Below, piece by piece: positions 27,001-38,900 of a stretch of DNA of 64,000 bases (the first letter of the stretch is position 1; every line of letters starts with the position of its first letter). Source of the DNA: Dipylidium caninum (Eukaryota; Platyhelminthes; Cestoda; Cyclophyllidea; Dipylidiidae); NCBI GenBank assembly GCA_017562135.1, contig QEYB01001389.1:62001-126000 (forward strand). Direction: 5' to 3'. The notes under the pieces were generated by a model. It did no database searches. It was given only the letters and a program-made list of their open reading frames with translations, and was not told where the DNA came from. A program made the translations under genes and the position numbers.

Positions 27001-27528
27001 CCAGAACCCCGCGGCAGCTTCAACATGCCGCAGATATTCTACTTTACCAAAATAAAACCGACCATATTTTATCAAATCCCCATTTGGCCAATCGTGGTGG
27101 GTCTGGTGATGGGCATCCTGCTGTTGACGCTCCTAATTCTCATCTTGTACCGATTTGGTTTCTTCCGACGTCGAAAACGCAAACTTGCCGTGTCGGGGAG
27201 GAGGCGATGGCGTGAAAATTTGGCCAATGATGTCAACAAGCACGGTACCGAGGCAGTTGATGGTATCAATGGGGATTTGGACGCCTTCAGCAGTCTTTGT
27301 TATGCCGAAGAGGCACGAAAACGCAGACTTAAGTTGCGAAAGCATCCTGAAGAAGTGAGCATTCTCCATCCCGACGAAATTCCCAAGGAATATGAAGAGA
27401 GGGGGAAGGACAACCCAACCACATCGTTGGAGCACTCCCCAACTCCAAATGCTGCCGACACAACCACGCCTAAAACCGCCGACGTCGACAACAGTGGAAG
27501 TGACAATACCGCCATCCGGAGGGTGTAG
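14999..27528 (+). CDS. Integrin alpha subunit
   Basis: Type I cell-surface receptor subunit that pairs with integrin beta to bind matrix or cell ligands. The start at 14999 puts a signal peptide (MPSKVVIFGVIITFL) at the N-terminus; an in-frame ATG lies upstream at 14888. Probable exons are 14999-18099, 20161-20341, 20566-20656, 22341-22502 and 26944-27528. The beta-propeller shows PAGRCYL and EPCMTGFSMDL (repeat 3 region), GFGTTMVQVKDAGGQETVVVG (split here from a longer match), the Ca-binding loop DVNGDGLEDIAVGAP and a second DLDFDGWPDF. A furin-type site RRVRRE sits near the start of exon 2, as at the heavy/light chain junction. The last exon carries a TM helix (WPIVVGLVMGILLLTLLILI) then GFFRR, the GFFKR-type motif, and a long cytoplasmic tail. 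The frame breaks near 15728 and 17000-17050 (see findings). The exon 1/2 junction is ambiguous: donor at 18100 fits an acceptor after 20167, not the stronger one after 20160. Subfamily not assigned. Confidence 0.88.
18100..20160 (+). other. Integrin intron 1
   Basis: About 2 kb between the long first exon and the exon with the furin-type site. The open frames here (for example 18621-18875 minus, 18704-18955 plus) are unremarkable. No regulatory element is recognised, but a small missed exon is possible because the flanking splice phases do not settle the junction. Confidence 0.4.
20842..20869. repeat. Perfect 28-bp palindrome with CGCGATCGCG core
   Basis: Two 9-bp arms (CCCCTCCTC at 20842-20850, GAGGAGGGG at 20861-20869) flank a self-complementary CGCGATCGCG at 20851-20860. 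This gives a perfect inverted repeat with no spacer, preceded by a C-run. It lies in the integrin intron between the exons ending at 20656 and starting at 22341. Confidence 0.95.
20870..22340 (+). other. Integrin intron sequence
   Basis: Remainder of the intron upstream of the exon at 22341. It contains T/A homopolymer runs (around 21604-21621) and short open frames without recognisable domains. Nothing further supported. Confidence 0.4.
24024..24057. repeat. (TC)n microsatellite
   Basis: An uninterrupted TC dinucleotide run of about 17 units inside the last integrin intron. Confidence 0.95.
26901..26943 (+). promoter_or_regulatory. Long polypyrimidine tract and 3' splice site of the last integrin exon
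   Basis: A 43-nt run that is almost entirely T and C, with a single G, ends in TTTTGTCCAG immediately before GTTGTGACG. Splicing here joins ...DIE to VVTSL in phase 0. The tract is clearly longer than at the other acceptors in this window. Confidence 0.8.
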
Positions 27529-30500
27529 GGCACACACACCCGTCTCCCGCCCTGTGAAGTCTTAACTTTAAATCAGAGAAAATGTCTATTTATTTCTTCA
27601 TCCTCTGCTTTTGCATTGATTTTACGCCTAGGCATGTACGCTGTACTAATATAGGAAATTTCTTTGTACTTTCTTTTTGAGTTTGCTTGGCATCTGTGAT
27701 CCTTACACACTTAATGTAATACTAATTCTCACTTTTCTGATATCGTCTCCACCTGCTTTCTTACCGCCAATGTGTGCGGCGCTTGAAAGTCGGATCTTCT
27801 TGCAGATGTCACCTAGAAGTGAGAATAATTTGCAGTTGTTCGCCTTCTAGAACAATTACACAATTATGCCGACCCTCGGAGGGCGATTAATTCACCCATT
27901 CTGTGTTAATTTGGCACTTACGGTGGCATTGTGGCAACATTACGCCTCTGATGATGGTATCGCAAATAGGCTGATGAGCGGATATTCGAGTTTACTGGCA
28001 ATGCTAGTATTCCCTGCTTTCAGAGGGAAGAACGACGCCGAACTGGAGGAGGTGGAAGCTTGCAGCTCGACAAGGGTGACGCATATCTCCTATGGAGCAT
28101 TCATTCTTGCCGGTTTTGTCTAATAACTACAAGATTTCTCATGACGAAGTAGACCACACCACAGGCGGCGACGAGGGTAGGGGTCAGTTAGCCCCTGCGC
28201 CAGTTACCCATGGTGGAGAATTAAGTTTGGATAGCTCAAACGTCTCACGGACTCGAGCTCCATTCGTCAGAGATATTCACACAAGATTTTTTTTGTGGGA
28301 CCATTTAAACGCTTATGGGAGATCGTGCGGAGGACTTTATGATGTCTCACAGGAATGGTGAGTATTTTCACTGTAGAATTAAGTATTTCGCTCTGTGTAG
28401 CGTTATTAGTTACGCCAGAACAAAATGACCTCTTTGGAACCAGTTAATCCGTTTCCTGTGGTTGTAACTAAGGCTCTGCTGGCGTCAGGTGGCCTCGGCG
28501 TCAGGCAGGGTAGGTGGAAGGTGGAGGAAGATGGTCCACCTGAAGGTCCTCCCACATCACTCAAACTTCTCGGAGGTCAGAGGCCAAAATACATGGAGCC
28601 ACAATTCCCTCCACTTGCGCAACAGCTTAAAAGGAGTGGAATTTCACGACTTTTATAGCGATGAATTACGTTGTACACCTTCGGGAGTGTCCAAATAAAA
28701 GTGCGTGATGAGAGAAGTTTTTGGTGAAGAATGTTTACGGTCTCGACCAAAGCCAAACAACACGATCGAAAATGATTAAAGGTAGTAAAAGGTTTTGAGG
28801 AAAATGCAATTAGATTTGATGAAGACATTTCCTCCCCAGTTAGTCCTATAATCAAGTGACGTGAAGTCAATCTTATTTCGTAATCCAGTCGAATTTGGGT
28901 GGTAGATTTCATCAGTGATGGGGCTTGTTCAGTTACAATGTGATAACGATGTAAAACAGCGGTGAACATAAAATACTCCGACGGGATTAGCATTCAACGT
29001 GGTATTAAATGAGGCAACAATGAAGAACTGGTCGACAGCATTCTAAGCATTGCATACACGAAATAGGTGAAAGTAGTGTGAGGACTGAATAAAACCGGTG
29101 GTCTCACGTCTGGCCCACGGGGTCTCACAATTTATTTGTTCGATAGGGTAAAAGGAAAGAAGTACAGTCATTCGAAAGCCGGCAGAATGAAAGATGGTTT
29201 GACTTGTGATGGGTCTTATCAAGCGACCGATTATTTGCAAACAATGGGAAACTGGACCTGCTAAACTTTACCAATAACAAATTATCCACATTTCGGTGTA
29301 ATGAAGCTCCAATTTTGAAGCACCATTTCACAAAATACCACTTGAATAGGTGGATAGAGCAAGTTGCGGATGAAATACGCCACCAGATCTAAGCGGTTGT
29401 CAAGTCTCCACGAAAACACTTATTTATTTTCATGATCATTCGAACCGGTAAAGGACACTTTTGTGTACATAAACTTGACAGAATGGAAGTGCGATTTATT
29501 TAGATTAGTTGAAAGAAAATGATGCATCACAATCAACATCCTAAACGTCGTTTCGGGACACATCTCTATCGTGAAGGGCGCATTCCTGGCCTCCCGTTCC
29601 AACCGACTTGCTGGCTCAGAACTACAAGGCCGCTACCTTAATTGTAAACGACATCACTAAGGGAACGACCATTCACGGGTTTAACGCATCTCGATTGATT
29701 GCGAGTGGCATGGCTCGTCACCTTAACCGTAATGATAAGTAAGCAAAGACTGTATGCCGCCTAATTTCCCTCAATCACCTCATTTGGCAACAAGCATGTA
29801 ATGCCAATTAGATGGAATGCACCAATCATCCTGCTTGATTTGTTAGTGCCGGATCCTCCTCACAGGAGTTTTCCAGCACAGGTAAAATATCCCAACCACT
29901 TGCTTCACTAGACCAGAACGGTCCCAAAGAAAACAGGATGCATGACTGTCATAGCGAAGGTCAGCGTAAACATTGCTTTTAAATGGATTTTGAATATGAG
30001 GCTACTGCTATCGAAGGAGGGCGGCATGCGTGAGAAAAAACTAGTCCCCATTCTCTACTCATATATGGCTAGTAGATGGGAAAGTATCATTCTACGAGGT
30101 CATCAGAATTAAACTCCGAATGGTGTCAAACAGCCGAATCACTATTGACAATCAAACCAACAAAATTCGGCTTTCAATGTTGTGAGAAAACTTTTCGCAA
30201 TACAAACATCCCAGTGCTTAATAGTAACGAAAGATCGAAAAATCTACGCCACACATAACACTGCTTCCCATGAAACATTTAAACCACAGAAAAACACTTC
30301 CATGAGTCTGAAATTCCCTATCACAACTACAACTATGGGAAGTAAAGATGTGCCAACCCCAACAAATAACGCGGACCTTGTCGAAACCAAATCGCACTTC
30401 TTAACGTTCATCGACTTGGAGTAAACACAGTTAAAGAATGGACACGGGACAATAAACACTGAATATTCCCACTTGTACACGAGGAAGGTGAGCAGAGTAT

Positions 30501-30633
30501 GGTTTTACGCTCGCAATAGGCGTCAAAAAAAGACCTTTAATTAAGTCTATTTACCAAAATATCACACAACATATGAATAGATTATTTACGAAGAAAAAGG
30601 TAAAAAAAGGCATACACGAGAAAACCGGGAGGA
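27529..30633. other. Intergenic region between the integrin and RABGGTB
   Basis: About 3.1 kb between convergent genes (integrin plus, RABGGTB minus). It should contain both 3'UTRs. Open frames at 27866-28123, 28425-28658 (plus) and 28577-28993 (minus) have no recognisable features and overlap on opposite strands. No gene supported. Confidence 0.4.
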
Positions 30634-32509
30634 TTAAAGAAGCTGGACACGAATAGCAAGCCTGTCAACTATGTGCTGAGGCATACAGAAAACGGGGTTA
30701 ATCTCTCGTAAAGCACATGAAGCCACAGAGAGAGCTTCGCAGGTCCCTTCACCATCGTTCTCACTTTTCGAAGTGTTTTTGTTGATATTCAGTCTAGATA
30801 GCAGAGAAAGACCGGCAAGACCGAAAAGGGTGTGGAAAGGATCGGGCACGTTACCTGGACGGTCGCTAATACCGCCCGTTTCCACATCCTGACTGGCACA
30901 GATGAATTTCGCTAAGTCGGATGCGTCGATCCACATAAGACGACCCAAGATCGCGAGTGAGGCAAGAACCCACCTGGCAAAGTGGAGACATTGTGCAAGC
31001 GACTTCGTTCGACCAAAAATTTGTAAATTCGGATATTTTGGGTTTATGAAAAAGTAGTCGAATACCAAAACCAGATTAAGGGTGATAACAGAACCCATCA
31101 ATGGCACCGATAATGTTTAAAAGGGGCAGTAACTTATTCTGGTAAACACACGGATTTTGAGACGTTTACTCTATATTCAGAATAGAGGGGCGTGTAAATT
31201 CGAACACCTTCAGGTGTGCATAAAGCATACACATATACACTACCCTATTTCAATTAGAATAAAACACTAAAAGTTAACAATAAACTGAAATACATGCTGA
31301 CCGTTGTCCTTAAAATGCAGAACTCAAGTTAGTGAAGCTCCAGTTTTTGAAAGTACTGCGAGTGTGTCATTAGGGTCTTACAAACGTCGAAGCAGTGTTA
31401 ATGATAATTAACCAAAGGGCATCATTGATTTATGCATAACTTATAATTGGCTATAAAGCAAAAGAATGTTAAAAAGCTGGACTTCTTACATCTCGATTTA
31501 TCAGAAGAACTATAACTTGGGAGAACTATTCAAATGAACAAAGACTGGGTACAACACAGGAGTGGCACATAAAACTACTAGAAAACTAAAGCTGTAAAGA
31601 TACGGAGAATGCCTTCTACAGAAACAGAATCGGACAATTGACAACAAAAAGTGATGTTGCGCAAGGCTCACCAGGAATAGCAAACGTCCGGTTGTTTACC
31701 AGGCCTTCCATTGAGTCCGCCACTAGGAAGTTGTCGTTCAGCTAGCCACCAAGCTGCTTTACCGATATCCAATCGCCGCAACTGTCCGAGCAAAGAGAGA
31801 GCACCGACAACGCAATAAGCCTGTCCAGCGTGTGACTCACTACCCGGACGGGTTCCGAACCCACCATCGGGATTTTGACAACGGACAAGATATTCAACAG
31901 CTGTTGAAATGTTAATACTTTTTACTGGTTGAGAAAAATCACGCGTGTTAGCCTGGACAACGCCTAAGAGACTGAGTGCGGCCAAAGCACAGAAACTAAA
32001 TCTAGAGTCGACTTCTCCCCACTTGTCTCCATTGAAGCCGCCATCGGGGCGCTAAATTGTGAAAGAATAAGTAGTGTATCCAGAGAAAATATATTTCCGT
32101 TACTCGAAGTAGTTCTACAAACCTGTAAAGTTGAAATGTAGTCGATAACCTCATCACGATTAATTATTTGGAGCTCATCATATATAATCAAAATTTGGAT
32201 AGCACTGAGGGTGGACAGTAGATGCGAGTCGTGACCAGGAGCCGGAGCAAACCCTCCGTCTGGATTTTGGCAGGATTTAACGAAATCAAGTATGCTTTTC
32301 TTGTCAAACACGTCAAGACTCTTCATCAGATCAAGTGCGGTAAGCGACCAGTAAACTGCTGACATCTTCATATAGTCCAACATCGGGTCGGTTTTCTTCT
32401 CCAGTGCTTTTAAAAAAGCTATGTGTTTACCGAACATTAACTCTTGTGGTACATTGTTGGCCAAGTTAACGTCTATAACCGGATGAGCCATCCACACAGC
32501 CGACGGCAT
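30634..32509 (-). CDS. RABGGTB: Rab geranylgeranyltransferase beta subunit
   Basis: Catalytic beta subunit of geranylgeranyltransferase II, which attaches two C20 prenyl groups to C-terminal cysteines of REP-bound Rab GTPases. Three exons join in consistent phase: 32509-32123, 32051-31672 and 30973-30634, giving 368 residues (human about 331). Prenyltransferase repeats are clear: [58 protein letters not shown] and [18 protein letters not shown]. The zinc ligands expected of the family are present: Asp and Cys in PDVCYSWW (split by intron 2 inside the first Trp codon) and His in DPFHTLFG. The C-terminal [11 protein letters not shown] block is also conserved. A polar insert of roughly 20-25 residues precedes it. 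The true start may be the second ATG at 32491 (MAHPVID), which aligns better with the usual N-terminus. Confidence 0.95.
30974..31671 (-). other. RABGGTB intron 2
   Basis: A 698-nt AT-rich intron with minus-strand donor TG|GTGAGC and acceptor TTTGCCAG|GTGGG. No other feature seen. The gene's other intron (32052-32122) is only 71 nt. Confidence 0.75.
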
Positions 32510-32998
32510 TGAGCAGTGTCAAGGTGATTATAAATAGGCATCGGTGACCAATCAAAGTAGGAAGTACCGCTTCTCTCCAACATGAATACTTTTTGACATG
32601 ACTGCAAATAAGTTCGGGTAAGGCCTGATTATTAGTGTCCCTTACCCCAAAATGAGATGGACACTTACCTGATTAGCATCATGCGTCAGAGAGAGAAAAA
32701 TAAATTTACTCATTAAAAATAAAATACACAAAGAATTTGTCAAAAATAGGCTTTTAAGTTACTTTGAAGTCATTTATGCTAACTATTATATCACCAAGTT
32801 ACTAAATGCTGTTGATTAGTGATACAATGTTTCGTTCCCACTACAAGGGTGAAATTACGTCTAGTCCGCTGATAACCATTGCCTTGACAAAATGCTTTAC
32901 ATTTTTCTGCGCTGAAATTTATAAAATAAATAGAGAGAGTGAGGTCATGATTTATTCTCGTGACCTTCAGGGCACTGCTGCTATCTCTTTCCTTGTGT
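32510..32998. promoter_or_regulatory. Shared divergent promoter region of RABGGTB and PIGN
   Basis: About 490 bp separates the RABGGTB start (minus, 32509) from the PIGN start (plus, 32999). The interval is AT-rich and must contain both core promoters and 5'UTRs unless distal 5' exons exist. No TATA box or CpG island is obvious. A bidirectional promoter is inferred from geometry only. Confidence 0.45.
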
Positions 32999-35900
32999 AT
33001 GGGCGCCTCGAAATTACGAGTTGTCTTATCAGTTCTTCTCTATATCTTACTCTTCTATTCCATCTTTGATGTATATTATACGTCACCCCTCGTACATGGG
33101 ATAAAATACGAACGCCCGTCTGCCCCCAGTTTGGCAAACACAGTCGTGGTTATCGTTGCCGATGGCCTTCGTTATGACAAATTGTTCGCAAATGAAATGG
33201 AAGACGCTCCAATACTGAGGTAATTGTTTTGATTTTGTTACTGACCCCCAGCGCTACAAGGTATCGTAAGTTTTACGCCCACTATCGAGTTTCATTTTTC
33301 TTTCGTGCTCCATCTTCAGTCAGAGGGGATATTTCCAATGCTACTAGTCTCGAATTTAATATCTTTTGAGGTCGATAAACAAACTTTCAATTTCCACTCC
33401 CTAAAATGTCTACGAGTAAGGCAATTCCTCAAAATGGGGCATAAATATCCAGACCACGTCTAACGCTAGTATCAATTCTCTTGTTAGTCTTTATACAATA
33501 AGATGCACGTTTGATAATTGCCAAATTCATTCCAAATGTATTCATCCTTGTGCCATATAATCTTTGTTCATATCTATAGAAACATTATGTTGAATCGAGG
33601 CAGTTGGGGTTTTTCTCATACGCGAGTGCCCACTGAGTCTCGTCCTGGTCACGTTGCCCTTTTTGCAGGATTTTACGAAGACGTAGCCGCAATAACAAAA
33701 GGTGTGAGTGAGCTATCCTTATTGTGGATTAGGCGAATATCTGTTGCCTCTTTAATCCGGATATAATATTTCTCATTTCATTATATGTTACCTTTTTAAT
33801 CTGATTCTTAACTGTTATGACTTGAGAATATTCTTTTTACAGAAACCCACTACTTTCTAGTTTCTCCTTATTGCTTTAGGGTGGCAAGCAAATCCTGTCG
33901 AGTTTGACTCCATCTTTAACCGCTCTTATCAAGCCTTTGCGTGGGGTGGACCTGATGTTATCCCATTATTTCAGCCCCCCGACCGCGTTGGAGATCCACG
34001 CGTGATGTTTGAAAAATACCCTCGTATAATGCTCGATTTTACTGCTGAAAATATAACTCAGGTCGATGATTGGGTTGTCGATCGTTTTCGGTAGGTTATT
34101 ATTTGTCAAGCTCATCAACTTGTTAAATTTATAAATTGCTGCTCTTCCGAATTTGGGTAATACTGATTTCTTATAAGGCGAGTGACTTGATTTGTTTTGT
34201 GCTCTTGTTTAAGTCCTTTAATTTTACTATGATTTTACCTTGTTTTTTGACTGCGATAAATTTTTACATTTCAGGATTTCATGAAAACAAATTATCCTCT
34301 TTTACTGAACTCTCCTCCATCAGGATCCGCAGATGATGGTTTCCGTAAAGGAAATTTTATCTTCCTCCATCTTAGTGCAGCGGATCAAATGGGTCATACA
34401 CAAAAACCGCACTCGAAAGCTTACACCAATATGATTCGAAATTTGGACGCCAATGTCGACCGGCTGCTGAGGATCTTTGATAAACATCCAGCTATCAGTC
34501 AAGAGACCGCTTTCATATTTACGTCAGATCATGGAATGACTGATTGGGGTTCGTTTTATTTATTATTAATTGCTTCATTTTTTGTTAGGCAGCCATGGAT
34601 CAGGCTCTTCACATGAGACAGTGACGCCTCTAATTCTTTGGGGCAAACATATTCCCCGACCACTATCAGATTTCCAACCTTCCGATCTGTCGCCTTTAAA
34701 ACCTGGTTTAAAACGACATGATATTAGACAGGCTGATATCTGCCCTCTAATTGCCTGTTTGCTTGGTATCCCGATTCCAGCTAACTCTGTCGTGAGTGAC
34801 ATTGTTGTCTTTCCTGACTTTTCCTACTAATTTCGAATAAGTAAAGTTAGTCTTTTAGGGTGAACTGCCTCTCGATCTTCTAGATGTAGACCTACAGTTA
34901 AAAGTTGAATTTATTAGAGAGAATGCTCTACATATTCTCAAACAACTTCAGGTAATCTAAAAGCTAAGCCTTATAATCACCTATGCCTAGATTAAGTATG
35001 CAGAACAAAAGGCCAATCATTATAGTTTCTTTTTTCGTGAATTTGGGTAAGTTGATTGTTTTTCGTGATGTTGTCATTAGTACTTTCACACAAAAACAGA
35101 TGGCTATCATGCTGGAGACTGCAACTTTACAAGCTACCAAACAGGATTATGCAGCAGCTGTAAGTTATCAGCTTAAGATTAAGTGGTGCCTTATAGATTG
35201 AAACTTATCGCAAAATTATTCGGTTAGGCTTGGAAGGATTGAACTATTATCACAAATATGACCGCATTTTCATGGGGTGAGTGTAAATGTTTCTTTAATC
35301 TGCTCTATTAACAATAATTTCACTCCTGAGTCACTGAATGGTTATTCACGTCGAAGAGAACATGTACAACCTACGTAAAAGAATAACAGGGTTCATTAAT
35401 CATCTTGAATCTGAAATTGACGTTGTATTTTTCGGTGTTTTGCTCCTTCGTTCCCATTTCTCACTAATTTTTACTTAAATCTTCTTATCGAGGCAGCACT
35501 TAGCTTTCACTGGCTTTAGCAGAAGGCTTTCACATTTCTTGACATACTGTAGACCGTGTTCGTTTTTTGCTTCATTTCCTATTGATGCGACTAAGTCATT
35601 TGTACCTGAGATTTACATGTCTGCAGTGAGTAGCCTTCGATGTTGGTCATGATGACGACATCAATGGCCTCATTTGCATGTGGTTTCTCCTGTTTGCATG
35701 TCATTTACTTCGGCTCCCGCGTGTGCGTATTAGCTCTTGAGTATTGCAGAGTTTCACAAAATTTCCCCTATAACATATGAACTATCGGTCAACCTGGGTT
35801 GATTCATTAACTTTAGATTTGACTTCTCCAACTTACCCATTTCGGGTTAATTAATCATCCTCATCTCCGCACAATATATATTCTTTTTCAATGTACATAT

Positions 35901-38900
35901 TTTGCCGTGTCGAAGTAAAAGTGTATTGAAGACACGCATGTTGTAGTTGTCGAAATATCCACATTTATCTTTTCTGAGCGACATACTTACTTATTACATG
36001 CTTTTTTTCTCCATGATGGTCAATTTTTGTCTGCGACCTTACTAATGGATGTCCTTTTTTTCGTTCCATTTTGTTAACAATGCATTGGTATCTTTCATTG
36101 TCCACATGTTTTAACTTTATGTTTAATTAGGACGCACTACAATGTAAGATAAAACTATTTGTTCACGTATTTCCTAAATTTTAGTCTTTGTATAACACTG
36201 TCTTACGTGATTTGGACATTGTTTCTTTGGATTGACGGCTTCGGACCATCGCATCCTAAATTTCGCCAAAACGATCATACGAAGACTCGCCTTAATTTCT
36301 GGACTTTATTTCTTTCACTATGCGCTGCAGTCTTTTTCTTTTCTGTTGTAATTAACGGTAAGCTGGGAGGCTTCAAACCCGCTTTCTTACTTGTTTGATT
36401 TTTTTCGCATATTTGTGTCTTCGTAGGATTCTCACAGTAGATAAAAACCAATCTTACTTTTAAACAATTTGTGTCCTCGTTCTATCACTTTCTTTCCTCG
36501 CAATTTTAATGAAATAAGATTGTATACTTCGTTTAAAGTCTCACATAGCGCTTTTGCTTAGTGCAGAATGCCTTCCAAGCTGTGGAGCAGTTACACTGGT
36601 CACAGTTACGTAGATCACTATCCCTAAGTTCATATGAGAAAATTTCTCCCCCCCCCCCTCCCCCAAAGTAGCACTCTTGACAAATTACTTTTATTAATTT
36701 ATTCTAGCTCGGCACCAATCTCTGTTGCGGACCTTCTATCAGATCTTACCACTCGTCTTTTGTCTGATTTTATTTCTTGTGCCGAGATATCGACAAGGCC
36801 TGTCCACTGTGATTCAGGATATTTTCTCTTCGGGGGCTGATGGTAATAATGGGAGGGTTCCATCATATTGTCCAATGTTTCCTCTTCTCCTCTTGCTCAC
36901 GGAATTTGGTGTAAGTCCTTTTTTACCTACATTTGACGTTTTCAAAGCAAATCAGTGTAATTTGCAATTCAAAATTCGGAATTTCTTTCAGAGGAGTTTT
37001 GTTTCGCTTAAAAAAATGCCTAATATGGTTATAATTATAAACATTTTTCAATGTTAATGTTGACCTTAATGGCGAAAATAAAATGCATTCTTTCAATTTG
37101 GTACGAGAATCTCTTCATCGCGATTCCTCACCTTCATTGCTTGGACGTAAGTATGTTTTCCAAAAATATAGTTTTTCACAGGTGATTTGTTTATTTATTC
37201 GAAATTGGGCGAGTTTTAGTAGTTCGTACCGCCAGCACTATCCGTATTTCCGGTTTAAAGTATTCAGGGAGTCAGATTTAGCTTGATCCATTTGCTTAAG
37301 ATCAGAGACAACGGGATTTCTTTCTGGTCTCGCTTACAAATCCTGAAAACCTCAATATTCTTGGATTATGCGGTTTGTTGCTCCGTGTAAATAGGATAAA
37401 CTGAAAATTCACTTTAACGTCTTTTAGCTCTGGGGCTTCGTGTACCGATTCTTGCTCTCCGCTGGAGCCATACTCCTAGGCACTTGGCCATATCTGGATT
37501 CAACATTCATTACATCACAAAACGTAATTGGAAGCGTTTTTTCCTTTACTACAAAATGGTGACATTATTTAAGTCTTTTTAACCCACTCTTTTGTTGAGA
37601 TAGAGGTCACTCCTTCGGCGAATCTGGGCCTGCTCGTGTTGTGTGCTTGCAGTCTTTCCCTCCTTACCTATGGTTGGAACTTTCTTTTCCCCTACCCTGG
37701 CGTAAGCGTGCGATTCCCTTGCGAAAACTGCTTAATCCCTGTTGTTTTTTTAGTGCGGCGATATTTCTAGCTCCTACCCTCGTTTTTTACGCTTTTACCC
37801 CAAAATTTGACTGTTTCGTTGCAATCATAACATGAAATCGAAATTTACTCGTGTGTATTAGGCTACCCAATTCTTAAGTCCATTGTATTAGTTGATGAGC
37901 CATTTTCGGGCCAAGACTTTTGTTCAAATGCGAAGCACACATAGTTCTGTCTTGGTAGAAAGGAGGCAAACTCGTCTATTTATCGTTAACATCTAACTTT
38001 TGTCTCTTTCATCTTATTTTTATAGACTCTCTTCAAGTATCTGTGTATCAATGGCAGCCCTTTTCTTTTTGCAAGCCTGTCGAGGGACCGAGTCAGTACG
38101 GTTATCGTACAAAGAACCAAATTCACTCTTGGTAAGTATCTATGTGATATCTTTATTAATATAAAAACCATCACAACTCCGTCATATTTAATCCATGCAT
38201 TGTAGATTTTTGGCGCATTCTTCAGTGGCTTAATGGTCTTTCTTGTCCGCATCCTCGTCTCCTGGTCTTTTTCGATCCCTACCCCCGTTCACCTCATTTG
38301 TTGGGCTCTTCTGAGTATGTCTCACCTTGCCGCCGGTTACTACTTCAACATTTATATTTTTATGTATATATTGTCTTACAAATTTCCCCTATTTCTAATT
38401 TAGTCTGGCTCCCTAAAACCCCTCTGCTCCAACTTTTGTGCCTTTTAATCTCATTTTAAAGTTACCAATCCAGATTAAGTGTTAAACTACATGCGTTGCT
38501 TCCGAGGTTGGCAAGCGTGCTATTCATCATATTCAAAGTCAAACTACTCTAAAGGGTGCCCGGGGGAATATGCACAGTCCGCGGTCACAAAAGTGATTGG
38601 TTTTTTCACGCCAACTATACTAACGCGGATTTTGTTTGTACGTAATTAACTGTGAGAAAACTTACTTATGAACCTCCTCTTTTCCTTTTAGTTATTTCGC
38701 CATTGATTGCACTATTCGGTGAAACGATCATTGTTCGCGAAAGGCTCGTGGCTTTAACTCTGGCATTTTTCATCCCATTCAATCTTATGAATGTATCGTA
38801 TCCTTGCCTTATCTCGATTATGCGGCACATATTCACGAGATTTTGCTCTACTTAAAAATACTTGCTGTCACTTTTGCCTTGACGTTGATATTAGCTACGA

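Noticed and set aside
26733..27215. 160-codon frame overlapping the last integrin exon
   Set aside because: It contains a poly-Phe run from the pyrimidine tract and lies in a different frame from the clear TM and GFFRR exon.
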